The notes beneath the pieces were generated by a model. That model saw only the letters and a program-made list of their open reading frames with translations. It searched no databases and was not told the DNA's origin. Shown piece after piece: positions 12,301-25,800 of a DNA stretch of 64,000 nucleotides; position 1 is the first letter of the stretch; each line of letters starts with the position of its first letter. Source of the DNA: Chrysemys picta bellii (Eukaryota; Chordata; Testudines; Emydidae); NCBI RefSeq assembly GCF_011386835.1, contig NC_088800.1, positions 13,478,572-13,542,571 of the forward strand, read 5' to 3'. A program made the translations under genes and the position numbers.

Positions 12301-15116
12301 GCTAGTGTGTGTGTGTGTGGGGGGAAGTTTGTAACTCAGCCATTCCCGTTTGGTTTCAGAGTCTAATAGCCGACGAGCGGTCAACAGAGGCTACCTGTGT
12401 GAACTGCTCAGGCTGTACCAGGACTGGCACCGCTGCGACGCCTCCAATAGGTACATCCACGTCCGCAGGGGTCTCCTGCTCTGCCTCAAACACATCACCA
12501 ACATCCAGTCTGCCAGGGAGACTTTCCTCAGTGCCCGTGGCATGGAGATCCTCTTCACCACTGCACAGGTAAACGCAAGCTGGGGCCAGCTCAGGAGCTG
12601 CTTCTGGCTTGTTCTATCCTTGCAATGTAGAATTCGTCTTATGTTTTAAGCGGAGCTGATTGAAAAATGGAATTTCTGTCCTGTAGAAAATTGCGATACT
12701 TTGACTTTTTTTTTTTGTCCCGAATCAGGACAAAAAGTCAAAACATTGAAATTTTTCAGAGAACAAAAAATCAGTTCAGAAATGTTGAAACGTTTCATCT
12801 TTAATGTTAATCTCTGTCTGTCTGCGCCTCTGCAGGGCTCATGGGAATTGTAGGGCCAGGTCCCGCATGCCCCTATTCTTCCTATGTACCCTACTCCCTG
12901 GCTAGCTTGCATCTCCCAAGATGCTTCACAGTCTCTCCTTGTGGCTGAGCCGCTGTAGCATCTCACAGGTGCATGGGAGATGCATCCTAATGGGACGGCC
13001 TTCCTCTGGTGCCTGAGGAATTGGCCACCGCTTCATGTGGGGCTAGGGCAGGGATCAGCAACCTTTGGCATGTGGCCTATCAGGGAAGGCCCCTGGCAGG
13101 CCGGGCCGGTTTGTTTACCTGCAGCGTCTGCAGGTTCGGCCGATCGCAGCTCCCACTGGCCGCAGTTCGCTGTTCCAGGCCAATGGGGACTGCAGGAAGC
13201 AGCAGGCAGCACATCTCTTGGCCCATGCCACTGCCCGCAGCCCCCATTGGCCTGGAGTGGTGAACCGCGGCCAGTGGGAGCCGCAATCAGCCAAACTTGC
13301 GGACGCTGCAGGTAAACAAACCGGCCCAGCCCACCAGCGGATTTCCCTGATGGGCTGCATGCCAAAGGTTGCTGATCCCTGGGCTAGGGGATCAGGTGTA
13401 GCAAGGTTTCGATCAGGTATGGCTCTTGTGAACGGTAAGTCCCCAATGCACGTGGTGAACGGTAGCAGCCGTGTGAGGGCAATGTCTGTGACAGCCGATC
13501 ATGGCTTGTTGCCTTTATAAGCCTTTACCAGTCCATGGTGCCTTCTGAGCTAATTTCTTCTGATAGCTCAGCCTGGGAGCAGCACCCTGAAAAGTGCAAA
13601 CACTGGGTCACCTTGGGTGAATAAACAAGATACGACACACCAAGAATCCCGTGAAGAGTGAGAATGCTAATCCTTCCAAAGGTCGGAAGTGGAGCAGAAA
13701 TGACCGCTTCAGGGGGTTCCAGTTTGCTTTCTCTACCACGTGCCATGGGAGATCTGTTGGCAGGGGAATCACCAAGGTTAATAAGTCCAAAATATCACAT
13801 ACCCTGACCCCTATAAAGTACATTTTTGCTCTTACATTGTCTCCCTGAGAGATCAAATGATGTTCTCCCAACCGCCTGGAGGAAAGGTACAACCCTGTGA
13901 GGATCCCGCCCAGTTCCCCACTCACAACTAGAAACCACAGATGAGTGTGTGCACATCACACTGCTGCCGCGGCTGGGACTCTTCAGTATGCTCATGATAA
14001 AGAGATCCAGGGAGAGTGTGCTGGCTGCCATGAGAGACCTCCCTGCTCTGGGAGACCGAATCTACTGAGAGTCCCTGTCTAGATAGTGTTTTAAACCTTT
14101 TACAAATGTATTAGCTGGTGGTGATTCGTCCTATGACCAGCTAACCTGGTTTTAAAGATGTTAAATTGATCTGACTGGAAAAATTCTGACAAAATGTTCT
14201 GTCATTGGAATTGGCTGCCTTTGCTTATGTGTTACTTGAAACTGAAACGTTTTGAGACAATTTGATTTTGACGATGTTCCAACAGAACCCAGGAAAGACT
14301 CATAAGGAACCCTGCCTGTCAGGCAGTTTTCTGTTAGAAACCTGCCTGCTTTCCTGCCAGCTCGATCACCTTGGATCCTCAGCAGCCCATCTGGCATGCT
14401 GACAGGAAGCCGAGAGCCTGGAAGCCTTGGGAATGTTGACACATGGCACTTCAGCAGCCTGGGCTTCTCGGTCCCCTGCTCTGTGGCAACCCATCAGATA
14501 GCCTGCCCCAGAAATGAGGCTCCAGTCTCTTTTGTGATGAATTTAAAAAAAAATAAGCGGGTTTTTGTTTTGAATCAGAATGGAAACAAATGTTGAAATA
14601 TTACAAGTCTCCATGAAACAGAAATTCTTTTCTCCACCCAGCTCTAGTGTTAAACTCTTTCTATGCTCATGTTTAAATGTGCTGGTTAAAACATGCTAGC
14701 AAACATATCTTTAAACATGACCTATTGGCCTAATCTAGCTGAGGTCTCAGACGGAGCTCGCAGGCCTGGGAGGCATGCAGGTTGCAGTGAGACAAGAGAA
14801 TGTTCTCTGCCCCACAAGAGTGTGCAGGAGACAGTTGCATGCCGCACCCTCTCTGCTTCTTTATTATTTGCACAACTGATTTCTTTGTTTAGGCTCAGCT
14901 GGTATCTCCTCAGTTCCTGTGCCTTAGCCTCTCCTCTCAGTTAATATTGTTATAGTCTCAACCTTTCCTGTATTGGCATCAAATAACTCTCAAATATACG
15001 GAGTGCAGAGACTACAGCATAGATGAGTTGAGTTCAGGTCAACTCTACTTTGGATTTCTGAACTAAGAATTGAGTTTGTTCCCTTATCTGCAGCACTCCA
15101 CCACAAAGCGTGCGTG

Positions 15117-15165
<49 letters not shown>

Positions 15166-16772
15166 CTACAGCAACTTTACCCTCACACCACTGTTTGCGC
15201 ATACGTGAGAACACACCCTGCAGACAGATGCCACCCTATTAAGTCGCATGCCTTCAGCAACTTTAACTTCACCTTACTCCAGGGGCCTGCAACGTTTGGC
15301 ACGCGGCTGCCGGGCCAGTTTATTTACCTGCTGACGCGGCAGGTTCGGCCGATCGTGGCCCCCAATGGCCGCGGTTCGCCATCCTGGGCCAATGGGGGCG
15401 GCGAGAAGTGGTGCGGGCGAGCGATGTGCTGGCTGCGGCTTCTCGCGGCCCCCATTGGCCCGGGACGGCGAACCGCGGCCAGTGGGGGCCGCGATCGGCC
15501 GAACCTGCCGTGTCAGCAGGTAAATAAAACTGGCCCGGCCCGCCAAACGTTGCCGACCCCTGCCTTACTCCTTTGCTAGCATTAGTTCCATATGCTATGT
15601 GGTTTAATCCCCACCTTTGGACTGGATCCAGAGGAAACATGTTTGATGTTGCGCTGTGCTTCACAAACAGTTCTTTGCACGCTTACAGACCAAATCATGT
15701 GAGGATCTCAAAGCATTTACAAACATTAGTGAACGTAGGCTCACAAAAATAGCTGCAAGGTAGTTAAGTGTCTCTTACTGATAAGGAAATTGAGACACAG
15801 AGAAGCTGAGTGACTTGCCCAGCATTAGACAGTGAGTCAGAGGCAAAGCTGTGAATAGAAACCAGTTCTTCTAGGCCTTTGCTTTTCCCTTCCTCAGAGC
15901 TGATGTCAGAATTGTCTTTTCTCCCACTCTTATTCCTAACAGCCAGAGATCTAGAAACACATACTTAGATTCTTGTAGCTGAGTCTTGTAAGCAGGTGAG
16001 CTTAGATGATTTTTCTAGCCTCCCCATAGGAATCCTGACTAATTCCGCAGACTCTTACAATGCCCTTCATTCATACAGGCGGAAGTGGAATAAGAGCCGG
16101 TATAAAATACAGCCATTTTCCTTTTATTGCGTATTACAAAGCACTTCAGTTTGTTCACCAATCACCCTGCTGGACTAGCTGAATAGCCCCAGCCCTCCAT
16201 ATTTTGTACTGTGGGATGCTCAGCCCGTGGCACTAACCATTTATTCTGTCTTCTGGATTGTTCCATTTTCAATGTCTACTGAGAGGGTGTAAACATTCTG
16301 AATGGTAATAAAAGATCATGTTGATGTTGCTCTTTCATGTATTGGTGCCTTTATGGTGCTTTCTGTGGCTTCTAGTGATATTCTGGTGTGTGAGGGCTCG
16401 GTCCCAAGTCACCAAGGATACAGACACTCAGCTACTATGCTAGCAGGCATGGTACAGCATAAGAAGCTAGCTAGACAGATGATAGCTATATTAGCTTTGC
16501 AGTCCTCTTCTCCCCTGAGGAGGCTGTGGTGTATATATCTCTGTAGCTACGAAACGACAATTCCTTTGTTTTCTCTGTATTGCACATATACATTTCTAAG
16601 AACTCCACCTTTGTGCCGAGGCAGCAACCATTTTGTTCTCAGAGCTGCTGTCCTTATTACAGAAGAGGCCCTCACCTATTGCACCCTCCCAAGGAGACTT
16701 CCCTTTTTATTCTTGCTTGTCTTGTTTTCCTTAATTTAAAATAAGTCCTTCAGGCTGACAATCTGTGGTTCC

Positions 16773-16814
<42 letters not shown>

Positions 16815-19800
16815 TGGGGAAAAACTAATGGAGATCTAGGAAGCTGCCCCTGCACGGGATACGTCAGAACCATTGCGTGCCCGGCTGAGGTAAAAGCAGA
16901 TGCAGGCTGGAACAGGGGCAGGCTAGCGTGGAAACAGGCACAAGTAGGCTGGAGCTGGAGCCAAGGGCAGTCTGATGAAACTATTGGCAATGGGAGTGTT
17001 CCTGACCAGGTAGTGATGCTGAGCAGAATGGAGAGATTGTTTCCCTTAGGAGCCTATGTACCTGAGGCGGGATCACCTGGGTGTGGGTTCTTGCCTGTGG
17101 ATTGACTAAACCCTTGCTGAATGGCGCAGGGCCTATTACTAACCCTGCAGGTAGTTGCTTCTGATGACTCATCACTAAGGCTATGTTTTAGTCATGGATA
17201 TTTTTAGTAAAAGTCATGGACAGGTCATGGGAAATAAACAAAAATTCACGGCAGCCTGTGACCTGTTCCTGATTTTTACTAAAAATATCCCTGACAAAAG
17301 GGGTAGGTGGGTTCAGTACTCACTGCTGCTGGGGCTCCCGCGTCCCCCACCGATGCGGTGTGCGGGAGCTCCGGGGTCCCCTTGGGACTGGGCTGCTGCA
17401 GGGTCCCCTCGCCCTGGACAGCTGGTAGCTGCAGGGTCCCCCAGCCTCTGGCCGTGGCGGCAGCTGTGGGAAGTCCCTGTTACGGCTGGGCAGATGTAGG
17501 GGGTCCACTGGCTGCCTGCTGCAGCTGGGCAAATTCAGGGGGTCTGCCGGCCGCCATGGCTGGGCAGCTGCAGGGTGCCCCCACAAAGTTGGGGGCTGGG
17601 AGCTGTGAGGACAGGGCTGGAGCCTAGGGCAGAAAATGTCACGGAGTCAGTGGAAGTCACGGATTCTGTGACCGCCGTGACATAATCGTGCCTTACTCAT
17701 CACACTCTGGCTCAGGGATGACATGGGTGGCTAAGTAGGAGGTGCGGCCCCTTCTGAATCAGTATTGAGCCACAATGCAGTGCTGAAGGGGACTGTGTTT
17801 TAAGTAGCCTTCCAGCTTGCTGGCAAGTCTTTAAAAAAAAAAAAAAGTTGAACTGACAATAAAATGTATCGCAATTTTCAGAAAGTTGAAAAGCGAAGAA
17901 AAATTCATTTCTGGTTAAATGAACCATTTAATTTGGATTTAGACCTTTTTCTAAAAACATGTTTTTAAATTTGAAGGAAATTTCTGAATGAAAAGTTCTT
18001 TCAAACCAAAAAATCGAAACATTTAGATTTTTTTGGGGCATTTGTTTTAAATGATCAGTTCGGTGAAACTGACACGAATTCACAAAACGTTTTGGTTGCT
18101 GAATCAGCATTTCGTGCCCCCCCAAAAGCTCCAGCTGAAGAATTTCGCCCCGCGCTAGCTGTAGGGAGGTGTATGGATAACTCAGTAGCAGTTGCTCTTT
18201 TGTCTCTGAGACAGTACTGACCCCAGTGCCTTTGAGTGGTGCTAGGGGACCCTGTGCCCTTTGGATGGATGTATCAGCAGATGGTGAATGAGCTGTAGAA
18301 GCAGATAAACTATTAAAAAACCAAGATGCTGTGCTCCCATGTAGACTTCTCCGATGTGATAAGGAAGGAAAAGGATGAAAGAGAAACACAGGAAATATAA
18401 GGGGTTGACGCAGAACTGGCTGACTATTATTCAAATGCTGCTTTTTAAGGCTTTCAGGGAAGCATCTATTTTAATGTCTGGTGGATCTGTGCAAGAGGAA
18501 GGATGCTTCTGAATGGCAAACATCATTGACTATTCATCTGCATTGCTGCCTAGGATTGCCTGGATAGCAAGCCCCTGGATCCTATAGTAACTACAGTGGC
18601 CCAGATCCTGAGGAAGTGCTACCCCAAGGGGCCTCTGCCTTTGGCTACAGTACACAGCTCCTATTCCTTCTCTCTTCCTGGGAATGTCAGCTCCGAACCT
18701 CCCCATGCAGGGCCTGAAGGTAAATTGCTGACTGAAGGGAGAATGTGTGTGTGTGTGCGGCGGGGCAGGGACTGATGGGGAGAATGCAAGGTGGGGGCCT
18801 GGGCAGAGAGGAATCCAGTCCTGATCTTTGCATTTAAAACTTGCATGGTGGCCCAGACTGTCGTGCTATAGAACTGGGTCTGAATCCCTCACTCTGGGTG
18901 TTTCTGTCAAGGCCAGAAGGTGCTGTGTGGAGAATGGAGGTGTGAGGTAGTGAAGGGGAGGGGTAGTGAAATAATCCTTTTTGCTTTAAAGTGACCTGAA
19001 GGAATGGCCTTGGCAAAGGCTGGAACTACTGTTTCTTCATAGCAACTGGGAAGGGAGGGTGTGTGTGTGTGTGTGTACATATGTGTACACACGTCCTTCT
19101 TTGCAACTTTTTCAGTAAATTGATGCTGTCAACCAGCAGCCTTTTTTCCTTCTGAAATAATCCGTTGGTGGCTATGCTACGTGAATGGAGGTTGTGAGCA
19201 CTTGCAGGCCAGCAGGCTGTATGCCCAGGCAGGTGAGCAGCATACATGTAAGAGGCATGCCCAGGAACGAAACAAATATGACCTTGTGCACAGCTGCCTC
19301 CTGCTGCCAGCCTTCACACTCCAAACCAGCACCATTATGGTACAGCCCAAACCAAACTCTGACTTCCGTTTCATCTATGCAAACATTTCCAGCAAAGATT
19401 GTGGAGCTTCTACTCCAGGGGTCGGCAATGTTCGGCACGCGGCTCACCAGGGTAAGCACCCTGGCAGGCCGGGCCAGTTTTGTTTACCTGCTGACGCGGC
19501 AGGTTCGGCTGATCGCGGCCCCCACTGGCGGCGAGAAGCTGCGCCCAGCACATCCCTCGGCCCACGCCGCTTCTCGCCACCCCCATTGGCCCAGGACGGC
19601 GAACCACGGCCAGTGGGGGCCGCGATCGGCTGAACCTGCCGCGTCAGCAGGTAAATAAAACTGGCCCGGCCCGCCAGGGTGCTTACCCTGGCGAGCCGCG
19701 TGCCAAACGTTGTCGACTCCTGTTCTACTCTATATCTCCAAATTTCTGCCTCACCTCTTTAGAAGGTATTGATCTTCAGGACTTTCCTTGATTTTCATGG

Positions 19801-22800
19801 GGCATTTCTGATTTCCTCTGGATGCTCCTGCTTCTTGTAGTCTAGGCATGCAGGACATACCATAGCAAGAATAAAACTCGCCGCCCTTCTTGCCTACCCC
19901 ACCTCTGGCAAACCTAAATCAAGCAATAAAATCCATGCCCAAGAGAATTTTTACCCCCAAAAGAGAGAAGAGCCAGAGATGCCATAAAGTCCACTAGAGA
20001 CTTCATTATTCCTATTGACTTTTACATGGAACGTGCTCAGATACACCAGTAATGGGGGTCAGAATAGAACCCTCAGGTAGATATATAGATTAACTACATC
20101 CTATAATATCTTTGCAGTGAAGCATAAAGTCATCACATTGCTTTGTAACAGAACGTGGTGCCACATCGTGATGGCGAGAGTCAAGGTGTTGAAATGCTGT
20201 GATTTCATCCAGGAGAACCAAGGTGGAAGCCCTAGCTGTATCTGATGGAACACATGGGCTCTGATCTTTATTCTAAGTCTTACATTCAGCTTTCTGGTGG
20301 CTTATAGGGACAAGGCATGTGTGCTGCACACCAGGGTGGCCTGCCTTTTTGGGGAGGGTTAGGGAGAAGGATGTTATGATGGAGGCCACCTCCTCCACCT
20401 CTTTTCTACTTTTCAGATGACTGTGAAGATGATGGTGAGGAAGAGGAGGAAAAAGACCTAGATAATGAGGACCTGGAGCATAAAGAGGAAGTAGGTATAT
20501 GAGCCACAGCTTCCTTTAAAAACCCTCCATGTTCTGTGAAGGGAAGGGTTTTTTTTTCTTTCTTCCTGATTTGGAGCTCTGCTAGGCAGGGTCGCCATTT
20601 CAGATTGGGGGCAATTTTAACCGTGATTCCAAAGGCTACTTGGGGACCTGAAAACTCTGTTTGTTTTTCAGATAGTAACTTAGAGTGCTCCTGTCAGATA
20701 ATAATTTCTAATTCCTATATAAAGAAAGAAAGAAAGAAAGAAAATTAAATAAATACACCTCTACCTCGATACAACGTGACCCTATATAACACGAATTCAG
20801 CTATAACACGGTAAAGCAGCACTCCGGAGGGGCGGGGCTGCGCACTCCGGTGGATCAAAGCAAGTTCAATATAATGCGGTTTCACCTATAACACAGTAAG
20901 ATTGTTTGGCTCCCGAGGACAGCGTTATATCGAGGTAGAGGTGTATTAGACCCACTCAGCTCCAATACTAACATAGAAACATAGAATATCAGGGTTGGAA
21001 GGGACCTCAGGAGGTCATCTAGTCCAACCCCCTGCTCAAAGCAGGACCAATCCCCAGACAGATTTTTGCCCTAGATCCTTAAATGGTCCCCTCAAGGATT
21101 GAACTCACAATCCTGGGTTTAGCAGGCCAATGCTCAAACCACTGAGCTAAACATGTTCTGACATCTTGTGTCAATTCACTTAAGGAACACTGGTTAGGTT
21201 TAAAAATGTAATGTGTATTCTTACTTTGTTACTAATTCTTGAATACAACAATTGAAACAATCGTAGAAAAATCTAGATTACTTTTGCATTTTTTTTGCAG
21301 TTCATCAAGCTTGGAATAGATCATTTAACTTTTGGAAGCACCCTATTAGGGCAAGGCCCCATGCGTTTATACTGCACCTGCCTGGGACTCTCGGGGTGCT
21401 ACCCCACTACAAATAATAGACTAGAAACTGACTTTAAACTTGAGTGAAACTGACGCTGTCAAGTCACTTTCATAATATTGCCAACCCCAAATGTTTAAAA
21501 ATCATGAATCGGGCTCACCAAAAATCATGAGATTGGCTTTAAAAATAATTATATTATGTAAAAATAATAGATTTGGTGTTCTTTTTGTTTAGTCTGCTTT
21601 TTGAGCCTTTACAGTGCATTGGAGTTACATTTTGAAGCTTTCTCCACAGCCACAAGGGCTAGAAACTTCATTTCTCTTTAAGAATGAAGGCTGACACCAT
21701 CACATACATATACACTTGACTCCAGGAGCTGGGACTTAAAGGAAAACAATAATTATCATGAGACTCATGACAATATCATGAGAGTTGGCAACACTCCCTT
21801 CTGTTTAGAGGCTAGTTACTTTCCAGAAGGGTCTTAAACACAACACTACAGTGCTTGAGTTGCAGTTTTCACAGGAGAATATTTGAAACCAAACACCAAG
21901 AAAATTCCACGTGTTAAAGTTGAGGGAAAAAATTGAGACTTCTGAGGTATCTCAGGGCCACTGCAGGCAGGAAAGGAACATAAACAGCACAGAGGCTCTG
22001 GGCAGCTCTTCCTCTTGAAAGAAAGTTGGAGGGTCAAATCTTCTAGATAAAACTATTGCCATCAGTGCCTCCACTCATAGATATTAACATCACAGTGAAC
22101 ATGTGATAACATATGTGGTCAATAACTATACACCTCATACTTAAATATCTGAGCCATCTTATCCAGAGTTACACATCATATATGCATTGGCTCAGGGATT
22201 ACATTTCCCCACTAGATGCCTTTGAAAATCTGACCTTTAGTCTGTGTCCCCTAGGGTGACTAGACAGCAAGTGTGAAAAATTGGGACAGGGAGCGGAGGG
22301 TAATAGGCGCCTATATAAGACAAAGCCCCAAATATTGGGACGGTCCTTATACAATTGGGACATCTGGTCACCCTAGTGTGTCCCTCAGTGCCCCATCTGT
22401 ACAATGGGGATAACAGCACTGCTGTACCTCACCGAGGGGCTGTGATGTGAGGCATTCAGATATTATGGTGATGGGGCCACATAAGTACCACAGGTAGAAT
22501 GGGAACTTCTTTATATCACTGCAGTCCCTTCTCTGGATTTTGGCCCCTTCTTTTCACCTACCCTCCTCACATTTCCCTCTTTTCTGAAAGTAAATTTGGC
22601 TCAGAGGGCTTGGCTGTATTTCTTCTGAGTCCCCTGCATTCTCTCTTCAAACACCCTCTCCCCCTCCCCCCAGGGATTCCTGTTTTACAGGTTCATCTAA
22701 TGCAGTGTTTCCCAAACTTGGGACGCCACTTGTGTAGGGAAAGCCCCTGGAGGCCGGGCTGGTTTGTTTACCTGCCGCATCTGCAGGTTCGCTGCTCCAG

Positions 22801-25800
22801 GCCAATGGGAGCTGCTGGAAGCGGCGGCCAGTACGTCCCTCGGCCCGTGCCATACCCCGCTCACAGTGGGTGTCCTTGGTCAGTGAGGACCCAGAGTTCA
22901 GAGGTGCATCTTTGTGAGTTCACCTGCAACCCAGGGAAGAAGGCATCTTGCTTGCGCCACCATCTGAGCACTTGTTCTGGCTGGCCGCCCCGCCAGCCGT
23001 GGTTCCTCTCTGCCGGTTGGCCCGCCAGCCGTGGTTCCTTGCTGCCTGGCTGTTCTGCTAGCTGCTGTTTGTCTCTGCTGGCCGCCCCACCAGCTGCTTG
23101 CCAGCCGTTCGTTTGCCGGCCGACTGTCAGTCACTTTCTACTGCCACCTGCCTCTCTGCTTTGACCTCTGTAGGTCAGTCTCTTAATGATTTTCAGCTCT
23201 TGGCAGGCCGGGCTGAAACACTTCCCCACCACAATGGATTTCAGTTCTCATTTGAGCACTTTAACATAACAAAAGGCTCCTTTGAACAGTGGGGAGAAAC
23301 AGGTTAAACTAGATCAGAGCCCCTTAGGGAGAGTCCACACCTCCTCGCTGAGACACCTGTCCCCACCCCTCTTACTTTCACAGGGGTCTGGCATTCGAGC
23401 CCCTGGCTTAGCGAGTTACTTTCAGCAGAGGGTGACCCTTCAATTGGGACAAGCTCAACACAGTTCTACACCCCTTTAGTCATACAATGAAGAGAACAAC
23501 ATTGATAATAACATTTCATTACCCCTGCATTCAATATTAAAAAATTATATAATAAGAGGTTAAGAAAAGAGTGTCTGTACATCTGGGTATAGTGCTTAGA
23601 TTATCCACAAGTATAAAGTTTGTTTTAAGTCATAAGATACATATAGTGCATAATCAGCAAAGCTAAATTTAGGTGAATACTTTTAAGAATACAGTTTAGA
23701 TATTAGCATCCAAGTATTCGGGTGCGTCACTCATGAAAAGATATACAGAGTTGGTTGTGGAAAGCAAATATAGCAATGAGTGAAGATTGTCCCTCAGTAA
23801 TTGAGCATTTAGGGTAGGTTGTCCATTTAGAAAATACAATCCATCAGGGAAGTATTTCAGTTACTTTCCCTCAGGGACGGCTCAGGCACCAGCGCACCAA
23901 GCATGTGCCTGGGGCGGCAAGCCATTGGGAGCGGCGTGCCGGTCGCTGTGAGGGCGGCAGTGAGGCAGCCTTCAGCGGCATGCCTGTGGGAGGTCTGCTG
24001 GTCCTGTGGTTTCGGCAGCAATTCGGTGGTGGGTACGCAGAAGGCGTGGGACCGGTGGACCTCCTGCAGGCATGCCGCCGAATCCGCGTTACCAGCGGAC
24101 CTCCCGCAGGCGTGCTGCCGAAGGCTGCCTCACTGCCGTGCTTGGGGCGGCAAAATACATAGGGCCGCCCCTGCTTTCCCGATAGTGGTTCTCATCCAGC
24201 TCATCCCTCCTGGCATTGCCGATGTCGGGTGATGTGTTCTATGTAGATATCCCTCGACCACCTGATGGCGTGATTTGAAACCCAACACCAGCCAAAGCTG
24301 ATCACTTGGAGCAACACAACTCCTGTCTGCTAGATACCTATGCAGAGTAGTGTATTCATGTATGTTCAGTTGCTCCTGAAGTCTCTCCCCGTCCCAAACT
24401 AGCTGTCAGGGGAAAATTCATTCAGACCCTGCTTACACATGCAAATGTTTCTGCTGTGAAAATGCATTCTAGCATGAATGAGTTTTCGCCCCCTCAAACA
24501 TCTTTGCAAACAAAACGTTGTTCCTACAAATGTTTGTGGTAATCAAATTCAAAAGGGCATAAATGCCATGTGATCTGATGCAATTTAGACGTGAGTTGAG
24601 TGTTCTTTTCGCTGTTTGCCTGCTCTGCCTACCTGAACATTAATATGTCACCCAAATGACAAAAAAGGAAAGAAAACAAGTGGGCTCAATGTGCTAACCT
24701 GCCCTTTAGTGGCTATTTATTTTCATCTGAAAACTGGCCAAACTGTTCATTAGAAATAATGTTCTTTGCCAACTTAGCCCCTTTTTTGTTTAGTAATTCA
24801 TTCCCAAACACAGCCTAAAATCTGTAATTACGTTCATTATTCATAAGGATTCACCGACTAGTTGTGAACAGTTTTTAGTTTATTGGCGGTTTGCCAACAC
24901 TTTGCTTTGAATATGAGTTTTATTTATTGGTCTCGTATGATTGGTCTCATAAGTCTCATGCTCCTCCGCCTTCTGACGGAACTTTTACACCGATCGATGA
25001 CGGAGGATGAATAGTGAACTTTCAGTCCAAATTTTTGTGCAAAGAATCATTTGTGCTCAAGTTCCTGATGCTTTTGTGATTCAAAACCTTTTTCCCAGCG
25101 ACCTGGCGAGTGTCCAAATATTCGTGAATAATGTCTAATACTAATCATAGTGAACTTAGCACACCACTTTTATTGGTGAAAATATTTGTGAATCCTCTCT
25201 TTAACTATTCGATCAGCTCTACCAAAACCAGAGTCCGCATACTAATCGAACAACCAGTCCTGTCATGGAGCCCATCCCCACTCCCCAAATCATTAAAACC
25301 CACCCCTATAGATCCCACATAATTCTCCAAACTGTCAATCCCACCAAACCAATCTTCAAGAGCCCAGCAAACCTCCAACATGCACTACTGACTCTCGTGT
25401 CAACCAGTCTCAACCACTGCCTTAAATCAACACAAGTAACACTGTAGAAACAGCCCAGCCTTTCAGTACTGCTGTGGCTCAGGGTTTGAACTGCTGTTGA
25501 CACCCTGGTGTTCATGGGAGTTTGTTGATAAATAGAATCATTTCTGAAGTTATTATCAAGAGCAAATTGCTTCTTTGCTGTGGTTTGGTGGTGAATGCTT
25601 GCTAACTGCATGCTGAATTATTTGAATAATGCTGTCATGTCGCAGCCATTCATCAATGCCATTTAGCCACCCAACCCGCCCCCCCTTCCCATTCTCTTAC
25701 GTGATGACTAAACACTTGACACTGCATATCTTTGACTCTTGTATCTGCTCTGGACGGGATGCATGTCAATGCACGGTTGCCTTTGGATGTGAAAGTTTCA

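Larger units (their letters stand above)
340..12359 (+). other. AGBL1 intron, 12.0 kb
   Basis: Holds hAT-like MITEs (476-808, 1293-1415, 3312-3594, 4181-4492), a hairpin repeat (1197-1531), an L2-like 3' end (about 4500-4955), MIR-like remnants (5098-5215, 9772-9888), a tRNA/CR1 SINE (6957-7151), a minisatellite running into a hAT end (7678-8384), and a 70-80 bp tandem repeat (about 10440-10730). Stretches 1532-3303, 5216-6956, 8385-9771 and 10731-12303 show no repeat or exon I recognise, apart from a pyrimidine-rich run near 5850-6000 and scattered short ORFs without family motifs. Confidence 0.75.
12569..18553 (+). other. AGBL1 intron, 6.0 kb
   Basis: Contains hAT-like elements 13049-13381, 15280-15562 and 17176-17695, a CA tract (15127-15162), a TG/CG tract (16775-16813), a MIR-like remnant (15692-15872), and AT-rich gaaaat-type repeats (about 12655-12830, 14160-14270, 14520-14650, 17820-18150). 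I recognise nothing in 13390-14150 (several overlapping minus-strand ORFs, unmatched) or 15873-16770. Confidence 0.75.
18720..20416 (+). other. AGBL1 intron, 1.7 kb
   Basis: Contains short TG tracts (18745-18757, 19059-19076) and one hAT-like element (19416-19722). Bases 19731-20416 show nothing recognisable apart from the polypyrimidine tract at the acceptor. Confidence 0.8.

Noticed and set aside
13065..13520. 151-residue + strand ORF, and similar ORFs in the other palindromic copies
   Set aside because: They lie in GC-rich MITE sequence, occur on both strands because of the palindrome, and have no domain.
13525..14031. Overlapping minus-strand ORFs as a retrocopy of a membrane protein
   Set aside because: Several hydrophobic stretches, but the frames change, no family could be named and no poly-A or target duplication was seen.
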